Positions 7,501 to 15,379 of a stretch of DNA of 64,000 bases are shown here, in pieces. The notes under the pieces are model-generated. The model made no database searches, was not told the origin of the DNA, and was given only the letters and a program-made list of their open reading frames with translations. This stretch comes from Bacteroidales bacterium UBA4333 (GTDB lineage: Bacteria > Bacteroidota > Bacteroidia > Bacteroidales > Paludibacteraceae). A program made the position numbers and the translations under genes. The number at the start of each line of letters is the position of its first letter. Position 1 is the stretch's first letter. The stretch is from assembly GCA_002394335.1 (NCBI GenBank), contig DGTP01000008.1, positions 14,693-78,692 of the forward strand, read 5' to 3'.

Positions 7501-8070
7501 GACTTGCTCCAGAAGAAGGCACAAGCACGTGCAAATGCAAGAAAAGAGACCCATATCATTGTGTATTATACCGGTCACGGAGTGCCGGATATGAATACAA
7601 GAGGAGCATACTTGATGCCGACTGATGGTTATGAAGAAAACATCTCTACCGGCTATAAACTGGATGACTTATATCAGCAGTTGGGAAAACTGCCGGCAAA
7701 GAGTATCACAGTCTTTTTGGATGCTTGTTTCTCCGGCGTAAATAGAAACGATGAGGCATTGGCTCAAAACAAGGGTGCCCGTTTGGTCGCCAAGAGCGGA
7801 ATGCCGGTAGGCAATATGGTGGTCTTTGCCGCATCGCAAGGTAATCAAACAGCCTTTGTTAATGATAAAGAGCAGCACGGCTTGTTTACATACTATCTTT
7901 TGAAGAAGTTACAAGAGTCCAAAGGTGATGTAACATTGGATGATTTGGCAAACTACTTGACATCAGAAGTAAACCTGAAGTCTCTGGATCTCCATGAGAA
8001 AGAACAGATACCGAGTATCATCGCTTCTCCTCAGGTCCAAAACCAATGGCAGAACTGGAAACTGAAATAA
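4543..8070 (+). CDS. Exported BspA-type LRR protein with C-terminal caspase-like domain
   Basis: 1175 residues. Signal peptide 1-21 (ends PAFA). Residues about 55-720 are BspA/LRR_5 repeats: IPNSVTSI occurs 19 times, each followed by an AF..C..LTS step. A mixed linker spans about 720-920. Residues about 926-1175 form a peptidase C14 (caspase/metacaspase) domain: the catalytic pair is H1012 in YYTGHG and C1062 in LDACFSG. BspA repeats mediate surface binding in related bacteria; C14 enzymes cut after basic or acidic residues depending on subgroup, specificity here unknown. Its LRR DNA holds near-identical cassettes (see repeat entry). The next gene is a shorter paralog that shares the last 13 residues exactly. 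A T9SS tail is not seen. Confidence 0.88.
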   Translation: MKRKILAILFIFATCVLPAFAIEKVKIGDLYYDLNPDDRTAEVTSQNNSYPHWTTNITTANIPASIEYNSTTYRVTSIGSWAFAYRGLTSVTIPNSVTSIGWGAFRYCSSLTSVTIPNSVTSIEQDAFIGCTGLTSISVASGNSKYSSSNGVLFNYSKTTLIQYPGGKSGSYSIPNSVTSIGSEAFYKCTGLTSVTIPNSVTSIGWNAFSGCSSLTSIEIPNSVTSIGRYAFRNCTGLTSVTIPNSVTSIEGEAFEGCVGLTSVTIPNSVTSIEEHAFEGCSGLTSISVASGNSKYSSSNGVLFNYSKTTLIQYPGGKSGSYSIPNSVTSIGGDAFYKCTGLTSIEIPNSVTSIGYAAFSGCSSLTSVMIPNSVTSIGDFAFEYCSGLTSVTIPNSVTSIGDRAFWECSSLTSVTIPNSVTSIGRDAFRNCTGLTSVTIPNSVTSIGRDAFRNCTGLTSISVASGNSKYSSSNGVLFNYSKTTLIQYPGGKSGSYSIPNSVTSIEDYAFEGCSGLTSISVASGNSKYSSSNGVLFNYSKTTLIQYPGGKSGSYSIPNSVTSIESEAFYKCTGLTSIEIPNSVTSIGRGAFDGCDGLTSVTIPNSVTSIGEGTFDSCNKLISITVASGNSYYSSSNGVLFNYNKTTLIQYPAGKSGSYSIPNSVTSIGWGAFRECCSLTSVTIPNSVTSIEGDAFWYCRNLKEIRYPQGLDLSQAEIPSTTKLIAKDKNIMYFSEYAKPIVEKAINEWQVKGEFEKIADWQKRVNEVTRNTKIRELTKQCETNYLHKYSNSLKLNVSLGGQYDAENEVFLLSESQFGNILVAVPIDEARAFKENWSSAKFAPKYFIENDQLALASLDIFFPSLNKHYTYSNLSSLTYELAQVNYNFDPIEIDIAGGSNYKGQQTIQKREINIGKSEVDLNIPTSNIKNNNTIVLIIANENYHSMPQVPYAINDGNIFKEYCLKTLGIPEENILYQSNATLNGIRQKIDLLQKKAQARANARKETHIIVYYTGHGVPDMNTRGAYLMPTDGYEENISTGYKLDDLYQQLGKLPAKSITVFLDACFSGVNRNDEALAQNKGARLVAKSGMPVGNMVVFAASQGNQTAFVNDKEQHGLFTYYLLKKLQESKGDVTLDDLANYLTSEVNLKSLDLHEKEQIPSIIASPQVQNQWQNWKLK
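4951..6540 (+). repeat. Recombinogenic LRR cassettes inside the caspase gene
   Basis: A cassette encoding ISVASGNSKYSSSNGVLFNY plus the following SKTTLIQYPGGKSGSYSIP starts at 4951, 5401, 5920 and 6094 almost unchanged, with a diverged fifth copy near 6406. Between them, 66-69-bp single LRR units repeat with few differences. Such near-identical direct repeats allow gain or loss of whole LRR blocks while keeping frame. Confidence 0.8.
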
Positions 8071-8081
8071 AATCATTCAAT

Positions 8082-9470
8082 ATGAAAAGATTTACAAATA
8101 AAGTTTTTTTTGTGGCTATTTTAAGCTTCATAGCGGTAAATAGTTATGCCAATTTTAGTGGAAAATGTGGCACTAATGTTATGTGGGACTATGATATAAA
8201 TAGACATATTTTGAATATATCTGGTTCCGGACCAATGTATGACTATGACACACATTTAGGAATGGCACCATGGTGGTGGGAAGAAAAAGGAGAGTTGAGA
8301 ACTGATATTAAAACCATCATTATTTCAGAAGGAGTAACCACTATTGGTGATCTAGCATTTATGGAATTATCATCATTAACATTTATAGTAATTCCCAATA
8401 GTGTAGAAAAAATTGGATTTGGAGCATTCTATGGATGCCATTCATTACCATATATTAGTATTCCGAATAGTGTAACCACAATTTATAGTCAAGCCTTTCA
8501 AGAATGTACTGCATTGACATACATAACACTCCCTAATAGTGTTGTAAAGGTTTCTAAATCGGTTTTTGAGGATTGCACAGCTTTAAAAGAAATATATTAT
8601 CCGCGTGGCTTAGATATTTCTTCTGCGAATATCCCATCCTCTGCTAAATGTATTGCATATACGCCGAGTAGTTATACCATTAATGTAGACCAAAACATCC
8701 CTCTTTCTAAAACTAAAAATGGAAATACCTTCGTAGTAATTATCTCTAATGAAAATTATTCTAAGGCAGACGAACATATTAGCAATGTGCCCTTTGCTAT
8801 CAATGATGGAAAAATATTTCATCAGTATTGCTTGCAGACTTTAGGGGTTTCCGAAGAAAACATACGTGACGAATATGATGCAACCATTGGAAAAATGAAA
8901 CGGTTGGTTAATTGGGTGAGTGAAATTTCATCAGTGTATCAAAATCTGAATATTATATTTTATTATTCGGGGCATGGAATCCCAGATGAGGATAGTCATG
9001 CCTCATATCTCCTTCCGATAGATGGTTTTCCGGGTGATTTATCAACTTGTTATAAGTTAGAAGATTTATATGCTACATTAGGAAAACTCAATAATGCAAA
9101 TATTATGCTTTTCCTTGATGCATGCTTTAGCGGTAGCAATCGTGGAGATGGCACAGTTGTCGTAAATTCTAGATCTGCATTACTCAAAGCAAAGCAAGGA
9201 GTACCACAAGGAAATATGGTGGCATTTTCAGCTGCTCATGGAAATGAATCTGCATATCCATATGAAGAAAAACAACATGGTATGTTTACTTTCTTTCTTT
9301 TGAAGAAGATTCAAGATACAAAAGGAGAGCTAACTTTAGGTGAGTTAAGTAATTTCATTTCTACTTCGGTTAAACAACAATCCCTATTGAGAAATGACAA
9401 GAAACAAGAGCCTAGTATCATCGTTTCTCCCCAAGTCCAAAACCAATGGCAGAATTGGAAACTGAAATAA
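8082..9470 (+). CDS. Exported short LRR protein with caspase-like domain (paralog)
   Basis: 462 residues from the ATG at 8082, 11 bp after the previous stop; the frame is open further upstream but the signal peptide (MKRFTNKVFF... NSYA) begins here. Residues 25-60 resemble the N-terminal strand region of BspA proteins. About four LRR_5 units follow (about 75-175), and then a C14 caspase-like domain (about 205-462) with H298 (YYSGHG) and C348 (LDACFSG). The C-terminal 13 residues PQVQNQWQNWKLK are identical to those of the preceding protein and the last 40 bp are nearly identical, so the two genes arose by duplication or exchange sequence. It probably acts beside its larger partner outside the cytoplasm; substrates unknown. 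Confidence 0.87.
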   Translation: MKRFTNKVFFVAILSFIAVNSYANFSGKCGTNVMWDYDINRHILNISGSGPMYDYDTHLGMAPWWWEEKGELRTDIKTIIISEGVTTIGDLAFMELSSLTFIVIPNSVEKIGFGAFYGCHSLPYISIPNSVTTIYSQAFQECTALTYITLPNSVVKVSKSVFEDCTALKEIYYPRGLDISSANIPSSAKCIAYTPSSYTINVDQNIPLSKTKNGNTFVVIISNENYSKADEHISNVPFAINDGKIFHQYCLQTLGVSEENIRDEYDATIGKMKRLVNWVSEISSVYQNLNIIFYYSGHGIPDEDSHASYLLPIDGFPGDLSTCYKLEDLYATLGKLNNANIMLFLDACFSGSNRGDGTVVVNSRSALLKAKQGVPQGNMVAFSAAHGNESAYPYEEKQHGMFTFFLLKKIQDTKGELTLGELSNFISTSVKQQSLLRNDKKQEPSIIVSPQVQNQWQNWKLK

Positions 9471-9522
9471 AATATCCCAATGGATATAAATAAAAATCAT
9501 TAATCTTTAAAACAAAAACATT

Positions 9523-10158
9523 ATGAGAAAGTTATTAATGGTGGCTATGACCTTATTCGTAGCAGCAAGCGCATTAAATGCGGCTCCGCCTAAAAATGAT
9601 GACGCTTCTACATGGAAACGTGCTAAGAAACAAGCAAAAGAACTTAAAAAAGAAGGTTGGAAAGTAGACGGCACTCGTACAATCGAAGAGTCTCTCTATT
9701 ATTTCCACTTGGAAGAGCAGAAAGATCCAAATAATCAAGGCTATACAGAACGTATTCAAGGTACTACAAGTGCTAAAACGATTAATCAAGCCAAGCAATG
9801 GGCGCACAATAATGCTGCTATCTCATATGCGAAACGTGCCGGGCAATTCTTGAGAGGTCGTATTACTGCCGAAATTAGCGCGGGAGTTGACAACCCTTCG
9901 CTGGATAATTTTTACGAAGCATATGAGTCTCTTGTACAAAAATTGATTCAAAATGAATTAGGAATGCGTTTTGGATTATACCGCGAGAAATCAGATAAAT
10001 CGATTGAGTATCAAGCATGGTATATTATTAACGAGGATCAAGCTTCAAAAGCTCGTATCCGTGCGATGGAAAATTTGCAAAAGGAGTCTGAATTTGCCCG
10101 TGAACACGCAAAAGAATTATCTGATTTTGTTCGCGAAGGATTTAAATTGGCAGAATAG
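9523..10158 (+). CDS. Exported LPP20-like protein of unknown function
   Basis: 211 residues. Residues 1-20 form a Sec signal peptide (ends ALNA) without a lipobox, so a soluble periplasmic or secreted protein is expected. The rest alternates helices rich in Lys, Ala and Glu with short strands; the segment TINQAKQWAHNNAAISYAKR followed by a strand-loop region resembles the LPP20/FlgT-N type fold, in which a helix carries regularly spaced Ala. It follows the second caspase gene by 52 bp and precedes a protein with a comparable N-terminal domain. No catalytic motif seen. Family assignment is tentative. Confidence 0.6.
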   Translation: MRKLLMVAMTLFVAASALNAAPPKNDDASTWKRAKKQAKELKKEGWKVDGTRTIEESLYYFHLEEQKDPNNQGYTERIQGTTSAKTINQAKQWAHNNAAISYAKRAGQFLRGRITAEISAGVDNPSLDNFYEAYESLVQKLIQNELGMRFGLYREKSDKSIEYQAWYIINEDQASKARIRAMENLQKESEFAREHAKELSDFVREGFKLAE

Positions 10159-10174
10159 ATATATTCTTTGCATC

Positions 10175-10966
10175 ATGAATAAGCTATTCCCTATCATATT
10201 CAGTTTGTTATTTCTCATGCCCTGTTATATAATGGGACATGAGAAATCGCAAATGATAAAGAATGTACGTGGAGAATATGCTACGGCTCCGAACTCCAAT
10301 GTTACACGAGCTGAAGCCGAAGAAAAAGCTAGAGAAAATGCAAAGCGTATTGCTTTGGAAAAGGCGTTTGGCACACAGGTGAATATATGGGATAAAATAG
10401 AGGTCTCGTCCGCAGGAGAAAGTTTTAATAGTTTGTCAATTATACAAATTAGCGGAGAGATAGAAGAGTTTAATATCATAGAAGAAGGAGTGGATAAACA
10501 TCCGGTTCACTCTTCGGAATTAATTTATTATTGCATTGCGAATGTAAAAGTAAGGCGAGGCGTTGATCCTGATCCCAATTTTACGGCAGCAATAGAGAAT
10601 ATACATGCGCACTATCGGTCTGGAGAATTATGTCAAATGGCAATTCAACCTACCCAACAGGCGTATCTAAAAATCTTTTTATTTGAAAATTCAGAAGTGG
10701 GATATTATCTCTATCCGGGTGGTTCTCATCATGGTATTTTCATTGAAGCGGATAGAACTGCTATCATTCCACGGGCTATAGATCAAGACATTCAATTATA
10801 TACTAACAAAAAACGAGAAACAAACACAATTGTTGTTTTGCTGACCAAAGAAGAATATCCGTTTAACGTGCTTAATCCTACACGTGCTGATATAGATAAA
10901 TTCATTGCACGTATTCCTAATAATAAGAAATATGTATCATACCATATGGTAGAGATTTCAAAATAA
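10175..10966 (+). CDS. Exported protein with LPP20/FlgT-like and DUF4384-like domains
   Basis: 263 residues from the ATG at 10175, 16 bp after the previous stop; the open frame continues upstream inside the previous gene but only this ATG gives the signal peptide (MNKLFPIIFSLLFLMPCYIM). Residues about 30-125 contain AEAEEKARENAKRIALEKAF and a strand region, the pattern of FlgT-N/LPP20-like domains. Residues about 150-240 (YLKIFLFENSEVGYYLYPGG and following strands) resemble DUF4384, a domain often fused to bacterial caspases. Here it is a separate gene next to two caspases, which supports a common function. The next gene starts 10 bp after its stop. Domain calls are by eye. Confidence 0.6.
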   Translation: MNKLFPIIFSLLFLMPCYIMGHEKSQMIKNVRGEYATAPNSNVTRAEAEEKARENAKRIALEKAFGTQVNIWDKIEVSSAGESFNSLSIIQISGEIEEFNIIEEGVDKHPVHSSELIYYCIANVKVRRGVDPDPNFTAAIENIHAHYRSGELCQMAIQPTQQAYLKIFLFENSEVGYYLYPGGSHHGIFIEADRTAIIPRAIDQDIQLYTNKKRETNTIVVLLTKEEYPFNVLNPTRADIDKFIARIPNNKKYVSYHMVEISK

Positions 10967-10975
10967 TAAGGATAA

Positions 10976-12442
10976 ATGAGAAAGCTATTCGTTTTAATAA
11001 CTATTACGTTGATATGTTTCCCTATAATGGGACAAAAGCAAGATTCAATTTGGAACGCATACGTATCCCATATGGATAGTAAATATGATGTGTATGTGCG
11101 GCAATTAGACAAAGACTATGAAAGTTATCTTGACAAACTCAATGCCGAGTACGAAAATTATATGCGAAAATCGTGGGAAGAATATACTGCAATCATAGGC
11201 ATTCCACGTCCTAAAGAGGATATGCCTCCCATTATCTTTGACAAAGAAAATCAAGAACATCGGTCTATAAAAGAAATTCCGGTTAAGATAACCCCTATTC
11301 CGACTCCTCAACCTCAGCCCAAACCGATAGCTCCTATAAAAGATGACAATACGCCCAATAATAAAATTGAAGTATTGTTCTTCAATACACCTATTACGGT
11401 ACGCAAACCAACTAATCTGTCATTTTCTATAAAAGAGTCTAGTAATAATAGTTTAGCAGATGCATGGGAGAGATTATCTAATGGCGATTTCAATAACCTC
11501 ATTTATGACTGTATTGAGGTTAGAGAAGCTTATTCTCTTTCTGATTGGGCTTACTTATCCTTCCTGCAATTATTATCGGAGAAATTATATGGGAATTCTA
11601 ATGAAGCTGTTTTCTTACAGGCATACATTTACGCCCGGTCGGGTTATTCTATGCGTCTGGCATTAGGTCAAACAGGAAAACTATACATGTTAATAGAGAG
11701 CAATTATAAATTGTATGAAAGACTTTATTTTGAAATTGAAAATAGGGTGTTCTATCCGCTCAACTGCGAAGAACGACAACTATTTATATGCGATGCTCAT
11801 TTTGAAGAGGAAAAGGCTTTAAATCTACAAATATTGCATGATCAAAAACTGAAATACGATGCATCAGAACAGAAAATTCTTATTTCTAATAAAGGAATAA
11901 AGTTGCAATGTGCAGTAAATAAAAATGCAGTAGATTTCTACAATACATATCCCGTAGGTCACGTAGGAGAAGATTTTGGCACTCGTTGGGCGATATACGC
12001 TAATACCCCTATGGATCAGAATATAAGTGAAACGCTCTATCCGCAAATACGAAAATGCATAGCGGGGAAAAAAGAGGAAGAAGCCGCAAACATTATTTTA
12101 AATTGGATGCAAACCGCCTTTGAATATCAATATGATGACAGTATATGGGGAGGTGACAGAGCCTTTTTCCCTGCTGAAACACTATATTATCCATATTGTG
12201 ACTGTGAAGATAGAGCTATTCTGTTCTCACGTATCATACGTGATGTTCTTGATTTGGATGTCGTTCTCTTATATTTTCAGGGTCATCTCGCTACAGCAGT
12301 GAGATTTGATACAGATGTTGAGGGTGATTTCCTAACTATAGATGGAAAGAAATATATTATTTGTGACCCAACTTGTATAGGTGCTCCTGTTGGAATGTCA
12401 TGTACAGAAGACGAAGAAGCAAAAGCTATTACATTATATTGA
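10976..12442 (+). CDS. Exported transglutaminase-like protein
   Basis: 488 residues. Signal peptide 1-19 (ends PIMG, then Q). Residues 20-75 are a helical region with repeated Tyr/Lys spacing (Y..YL.KL..EY..Y), followed by a Pro-rich linker with PTPQPQPKP near residue 108. A middle region (150-330) shows no recognised motif. The C-terminal 390-488 is a transglutaminase-like core: C410 in CDCEDRA, H437 in GHLATAV and D464 in CDPT form the Cys-His-Asp triad in the right order and spacing. Such enzymes cross-link proteins, hydrolyse amides or cut peptides. It closes the operon; no terminator with a T tract is evident right after it. Location outside the cytoplasm follows from the signal peptide. 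Confidence 0.75.
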   Translation: MRKLFVLITITLICFPIMGQKQDSIWNAYVSHMDSKYDVYVRQLDKDYESYLDKLNAEYENYMRKSWEEYTAIIGIPRPKEDMPPIIFDKENQEHRSIKEIPVKITPIPTPQPQPKPIAPIKDDNTPNNKIEVLFFNTPITVRKPTNLSFSIKESSNNSLADAWERLSNGDFNNLIYDCIEVREAYSLSDWAYLSFLQLLSEKLYGNSNEAVFLQAYIYARSGYSMRLALGQTGKLYMLIESNYKLYERLYFEIENRVFYPLNCEERQLFICDAHFEEEKALNLQILHDQKLKYDASEQKILISNKGIKLQCAVNKNAVDFYNTYPVGHVGEDFGTRWAIYANTPMDQNISETLYPQIRKCIAGKKEEEAANIILNWMQTAFEYQYDDSIWGGDRAFFPAETLYYPYCDCEDRAILFSRIIRDVLDLDVVLLYFQGHLATAVRFDTDVEGDFLTIDGKKYIICDPTCIGAPVGMSCTEDEEAKAITLY

Positions 12443-13014
12443 GGAATAATTGGAGTTATAGCGCTCAAAATGTTTCACCCTATTAAATTTGCTAAAATAC
12501 TAAAAACACTTTTTTATTAGACCTCCTATGTGTAGTAATAGCACAAGGTACAGTAGAAATGGTCAAAGTATTATTTGACTGGATTAGGCGGTTTCTTTGT
12601 AAAAAATGAAATTCGTACTCTCTAAATCCGGCTCACAGCAAAGACTAATATGATCGTTACATTATTATGTAGGAATGTTGTCACCAACATTAAAAGTGTG
12701 CTATGCTCCTTTTATTCCCTTTTAGACAACTAAGTCAATATTATAACAATTTTAACACATCACAACTATAAAAACAAAAATTACTCCCCCGTGGAAGAAA
12801 GCCCTAATCACACGTTAATTTTATATTTTGTGCCTCCAAAACACCGAATGAATTACCTCCAAAATGCCGAACATATTATTCCGCTTTTGGCTTTGAAACC
12901 ATAAGCATCAATCCATAACCGGCTTTTACGATTTTTAACCCCACGGACTTGTTTCGTGGGGATTTTTTTGTCTATAGGCAGACTGCTGCGGGCGCGGTGT
13001 CCGCGGTTTTTCCC
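12443..13014. other. AT-rich intergenic region
   Basis: About 570 bp at low GC with many stops in all frames. I see no convincing gene or RNA here apart from the terminator at 12939-12969. It marks the switch from the AT-rich caspase operon to the GC-richer VapE locus. Confidence 0.5.
12939..12969 (+). terminator. Rho-independent terminator
   Basis: Perfect 7-bp stem CCCCACG (12939-12945) / CGTGGGG (12955-12961) with a 9-nt loop, followed by seven T. It is far from the caspase operon (about 500 bp) and just upstream of a small frame. Confidence 0.65.
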
Positions 13015-13284
13015 ATGCCTGTAGACAGTATGTACACAGAATTAGACAGGCTCCTGTTAGAGGTTGCCAAAGACTACCTTCTTTCGCTCTCCGAAGAGCA
13101 GTTTCTTGCACTCACGTGCGATCTGACAAACCTTCATGACGAACTGATCCGAACGGTTCATCAGCAATCTATCCGACGCCAATTCCGGGCACCTTTCAGG
13201 GTGACTGCGGGCGTTTTTTTGTGCTCAAAAGACAATATCAAGTATTTTATTAACAAAAAGGGTAAAATTTTCCCCCGATGCTAA
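13015..13284 (+). CDS. Small hypothetical protein
   Basis: 89 residues from the ATG at 13015 (MPVDSMYTELDRLLLEV) or 84 from the ATG at 13030. The frame extends back into the terminator at 12939-12969, so the longer version is unlikely. The first 50 residues are helical and acidic; the last 30 are basic. A hairpin-like GC block with seven T (around 13190-13217) lies inside its 3' part, which argues that the true gene may be shorter or that the frame is fortuitous. Not recognised; no promoter seen. Confidence 0.3.
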   Translation: MPVDSMYTELDRLLLEVAKDYLLSLSEEQFLALTCDLTNLHDELIRTVHQQSIRRQFRAPFRVTAGVFLCSKDNIKYFINKKGKIFPRC

Positions 13285-13296
13285 ATATAAAAGCAG

Positions 13297-13425
13297 TAAT
13301 TTTGTCGTCGCTTACGTTAAGGCTCGTTACGATTCGCGGCTCGACCGCTCGATGGAAACTCGCCTTACGCTACGCTCTCCCCACCGGGTGCAGCAAGTGG
13401 CACGTTAGCGCCCGTCGGGGACCCC
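13297..13425 (+). ncRNA. Candidate structured RNA / repeat, copy A (before vapE)
   Basis: Starts at a -7-like box TAATTTTG (13297-13304) followed by TCGTCG. It contains hairpin 1 (GCGG 13336-13339 / CCGC 13345-13348) and hairpin 2 (CCCC-A-CCGGG at 13378-13388 with CCCG-TC-GGGG at 13411-13420), ending GGGGACCCC. Copies B (15911-16023) and C (16646-16756) keep the same frame with different but still pairing stem bases. It lies in the 178-bp gap before vapE and could be its leader. Confidence 0.5.
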
Positions 13426-13462
13426 AATAGGTAAATGACTAAATCGTAAATGATTAAATGAT

Positions 13463-14689
13463 ATGGCGAACAGACAAGAAATCGTGTGCTCCTATATTCG
13501 GGAGAATTATGTGGAATCCGACCGGTTGCGGCATGACGTGATCTCCAATAAAACGCAGATCAATGAAAGCCCTCAGCCGTCAGCCATCAGCCCTCAGCTT
13601 TGGCGGGACATCACCACCGCGGATGTGAATGATATCGTGTGTGACTGTTCGGCTCAGAGCGGGCTGCAGATCACGGCGCGGGAGGTGCTGGCGGTGCTGC
13701 AGAGCCACCGCATCCCCGACGTGCACCCGTTGCGCGAGTATGTGCTCTCCTGCCGTCCGTACACCACCGACCAGCCCGACTGGATAGCCTGGCTGGCGGA
13801 GCAGGTGAAGGTAGCCGGCGGCGAGGCGGAGCAGAAGCTGTGGGTGGACACCTTCCGCAAGTGGTTCGTGGCGATGGTGGCGGGGTGGCTGAGTGACGAG
13901 GCGGTCAACCAGCAGGTGCTCGTGCTCATCGGCAGGCAGGGTATCTTCAAGACCACATGGCTGGAGCACCTTCTGCCGCCCGAACTGCGCGCCTACGGCT
14001 GCAAGATGGCGAATAGCCCCTCCCTCAACAAGGACGAGAGGCTACGCATCGCCGAGTACGGACTCATCGCGCTCGACGAGATAGACGCCATGAGTCCGCG
14101 CGAACTGAACGTCATGAAATCCGTCATCACCGCCTCGGATGTATCGGAAAGGGCGGCGTACGGCTATACCAAGGAGCGCAGGCCGCGCCTCGCCTCGTTC
14201 TGCGCCTCCGGCAACAAGCAGGAGTTTCTGACCGACCTGACGGGTAACAGACGGTGGCTGCCGTTTCTGGCGGAGGCGATCCAGAACCCCTTCTACATCA
14301 CCCTGCCGTACGAGCAGATCTACGCGGAGGCGAGATACCTGATTGACCACGGGTTCCAGTACTGGTTCGATCTGGAGGACATCGGGACAATCGAGGCGCA
14401 TAACGATGATTTCCGGGCGCAGGAGAACGAGGAGCAGCTGTTGGCGGTCTATTTCGACATCCCGGCGGAAGGCGCCGGCAGGTTCATGACCACCGCCGAG
14501 ATCTCCGACATCCTCGTCTGCCGCGGCTCCATCAAGAAGCCGATGCCCCTTAGCCGCTTGGGAATGGTGCTCCAGCAAGCCGGCTACCAAGGCAAGCGGG
14601 TAGGCAAGGCCGGAACGAGGGGATGGATCGTTAGGGAAAGGGGATTAGAAGAAGTAAATGCTAACCGCAATATCGAAGGCAAAGGCTGA
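13463..14689 (+). CDS. VapE-family P-loop protein (virulence-associated E)
   Basis: 408 residues. The C-terminal two thirds (about 100-400) are a VapE-type primase-helicase ATPase: the P-loop is seen as LIGRQGIFKTTWLE near residue 155, a Walker B-like LIALDEID near 200, and GNKQEFLTDLTGNRRW near 253. VapE proteins lie in phage, satellite and integrated elements and probably help replicate them. In Bacteroidota they form a recurring locus with small basic proteins and a smalltalk protein, as here. The N-terminal part carries a (TCAGCC)-type heptamer repeat (about 13570-13600, residues ESPQPSAISPQ), also seen in the inverted repeat after the gene, so a repeat has entered the frame. GC content is higher than in the caspase operon, hinting at separate origin. 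Confidence 0.85.
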   Translation: MANRQEIVCSYIRENYVESDRLRHDVISNKTQINESPQPSAISPQLWRDITTADVNDIVCDCSAQSGLQITAREVLAVLQSHRIPDVHPLREYVLSCRPYTTDQPDWIAWLAEQVKVAGGEAEQKLWVDTFRKWFVAMVAGWLSDEAVNQQVLVLIGRQGIFKTTWLEHLLPPELRAYGCKMANSPSLNKDERLRIAEYGLIALDEIDAMSPRELNVMKSVITASDVSERAAYGYTKERRPRLASFCASGNKQEFLTDLTGNRRWLPFLAEAIQNPFYITLPYEQIYAEARYLIDHGFQYWFDLEDIGTIEAHNDDFRAQENEEQLLAVYFDIPAEGAGRFMTTAEISDILVCRGSIKKPMPLSRLGMVLQQAGYQGKRVGKAGTRGWIVRERGLEEVNANRNIEGKG

Positions 14690-14783
14690 CGGCTGACAGG
14701 CTGACACCCTTTCTCCAAAATATACACACCCACGCGCGTGTGTGAGTATTAAAAATAGGGTGTCAGCCGTCAGCCCGTCAGCC
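14684..14783. repeat. 27-bp imperfect inverted repeat after vapE
   Basis: Arms 14684-14710 and 14757-14783 are built from the heptamer GGCTGAC and end in CACCCT/AGGGTG. The loop contains a second palindrome around CACGCGCGTG. It begins at the last bases of vapE, so it may act as a transcript end or stability element. Confidence 0.7.
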
Positions 14784-14819
14784 GGAAACAGGGCATGATA
14801 TAGGCGGCTACGGCGGAAG

Positions 14820-15003
14820 CTCGCGCAAGAATGCGCGAGAACGGAACAATGGAAGGCTCGCGCAAGGATGCGCGAGAAATGGATGATGGAAGGCTCGCGC
14901 AAAGATGCGCGAGAAATGGATGATGAAAGGCTCGCGCAAAAATGCGCGAGAAATGGATGATGAAAGGCTCGCGCAAAAATGCGCGAGAAGGGAACAATGG
15001 AAG
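14820..15003. repeat. Five tandem 37-bp hairpin repeats
   Basis: Units start at 14820, 14857, 14894, 14931 and 14968, exactly 37 bp apart. Each holds the stem CTCGCGCA / TGCGCGAG around a 4-nt loop, then a 17-nt link in two versions (GGAACAATGGAAGG-like or TGGATGATGAAAGG-like). Two more units sit at 16145 and 16182. Confidence 0.85.
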
Positions 15004-15143
15004 GGACAAAAAAAGCCGGCATAGAATGCTCGGGAATGGACATACGAAAGAGACATACGAAAGAGACGGTACGGAGATGTCCGTAATGCGAACGAGATGC
15101 GAACGGTTTAGACCGGGAAAAGTCGAAAGATAAAAGACAAAAT

Positions 15144-15350
15144 ATGAAAGTAGAATTTATTATCCCTATCGAGAGAATAAGGGGAAAACTAAGACAAGAC
15201 GGATATTACTTCCGGATGTACAGAGGTCAGCAGATTGCGCAGCGTTGTCCGACCAAATGGGAAGACACACCGGCAAGGAAAGCCGCCAGAGAGAAATTTA
15301 CGGCACAATACGCCGTGAAAAAGAAGCCCGTATCTGATGCGGGGGAATAA
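15144..15350 (+). CDS. Small basic protein of the VapE locus, paralog 1
   Basis: 68 residues. Order of parts: a strand start (VEFIIPIERI), an RGKLRQDGYYFRMYRG segment, then TPARKAAREKFTAQYA. The last part (Pro, then Arg/Ala-rich helix with a REKF or RARF core) recurs in the proteins at 15380, 16236 and 17263, so the four form a local family. No signal peptide or enzyme motif. Such short basic proteins accompany vapE in other Bacteroidota, with unknown role; nucleic-acid binding is a guess from charge. Starts 20 bp upstream of no visible promoter; an AAAATT-rich spacer leads to the next gene 29 bp downstream. Confidence 0.6.
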   Translation: MKVEFIIPIERIRGKLRQDGYYFRMYRGQQIAQRCPTKWEDTPARKAAREKFTAQYAVKKKPVSDAGE

Positions 15351-15379
15351 ATAAAATTCAAAATTAAAAATTAAAAATT

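Noticed and set aside
12443..12938. Possible small RNA or gene in the AT-rich gap
   Set aside because: No promoter with correct box order, no stable stem and no frame longer than about 30 codons with family character.
14820..15003. CRISPR-like array of palindromic repeats
   Set aside because: The links between the stems are only 17 nt and nearly the same in each unit, so there are no spacers; no cas genes are near.
14645..15056. Minus-strand frames through the 37-bp hairpin repeats
   Set aside because: Repetitive peptides (REPS..ISRA..) in several frames at once are produced by the palindromes.
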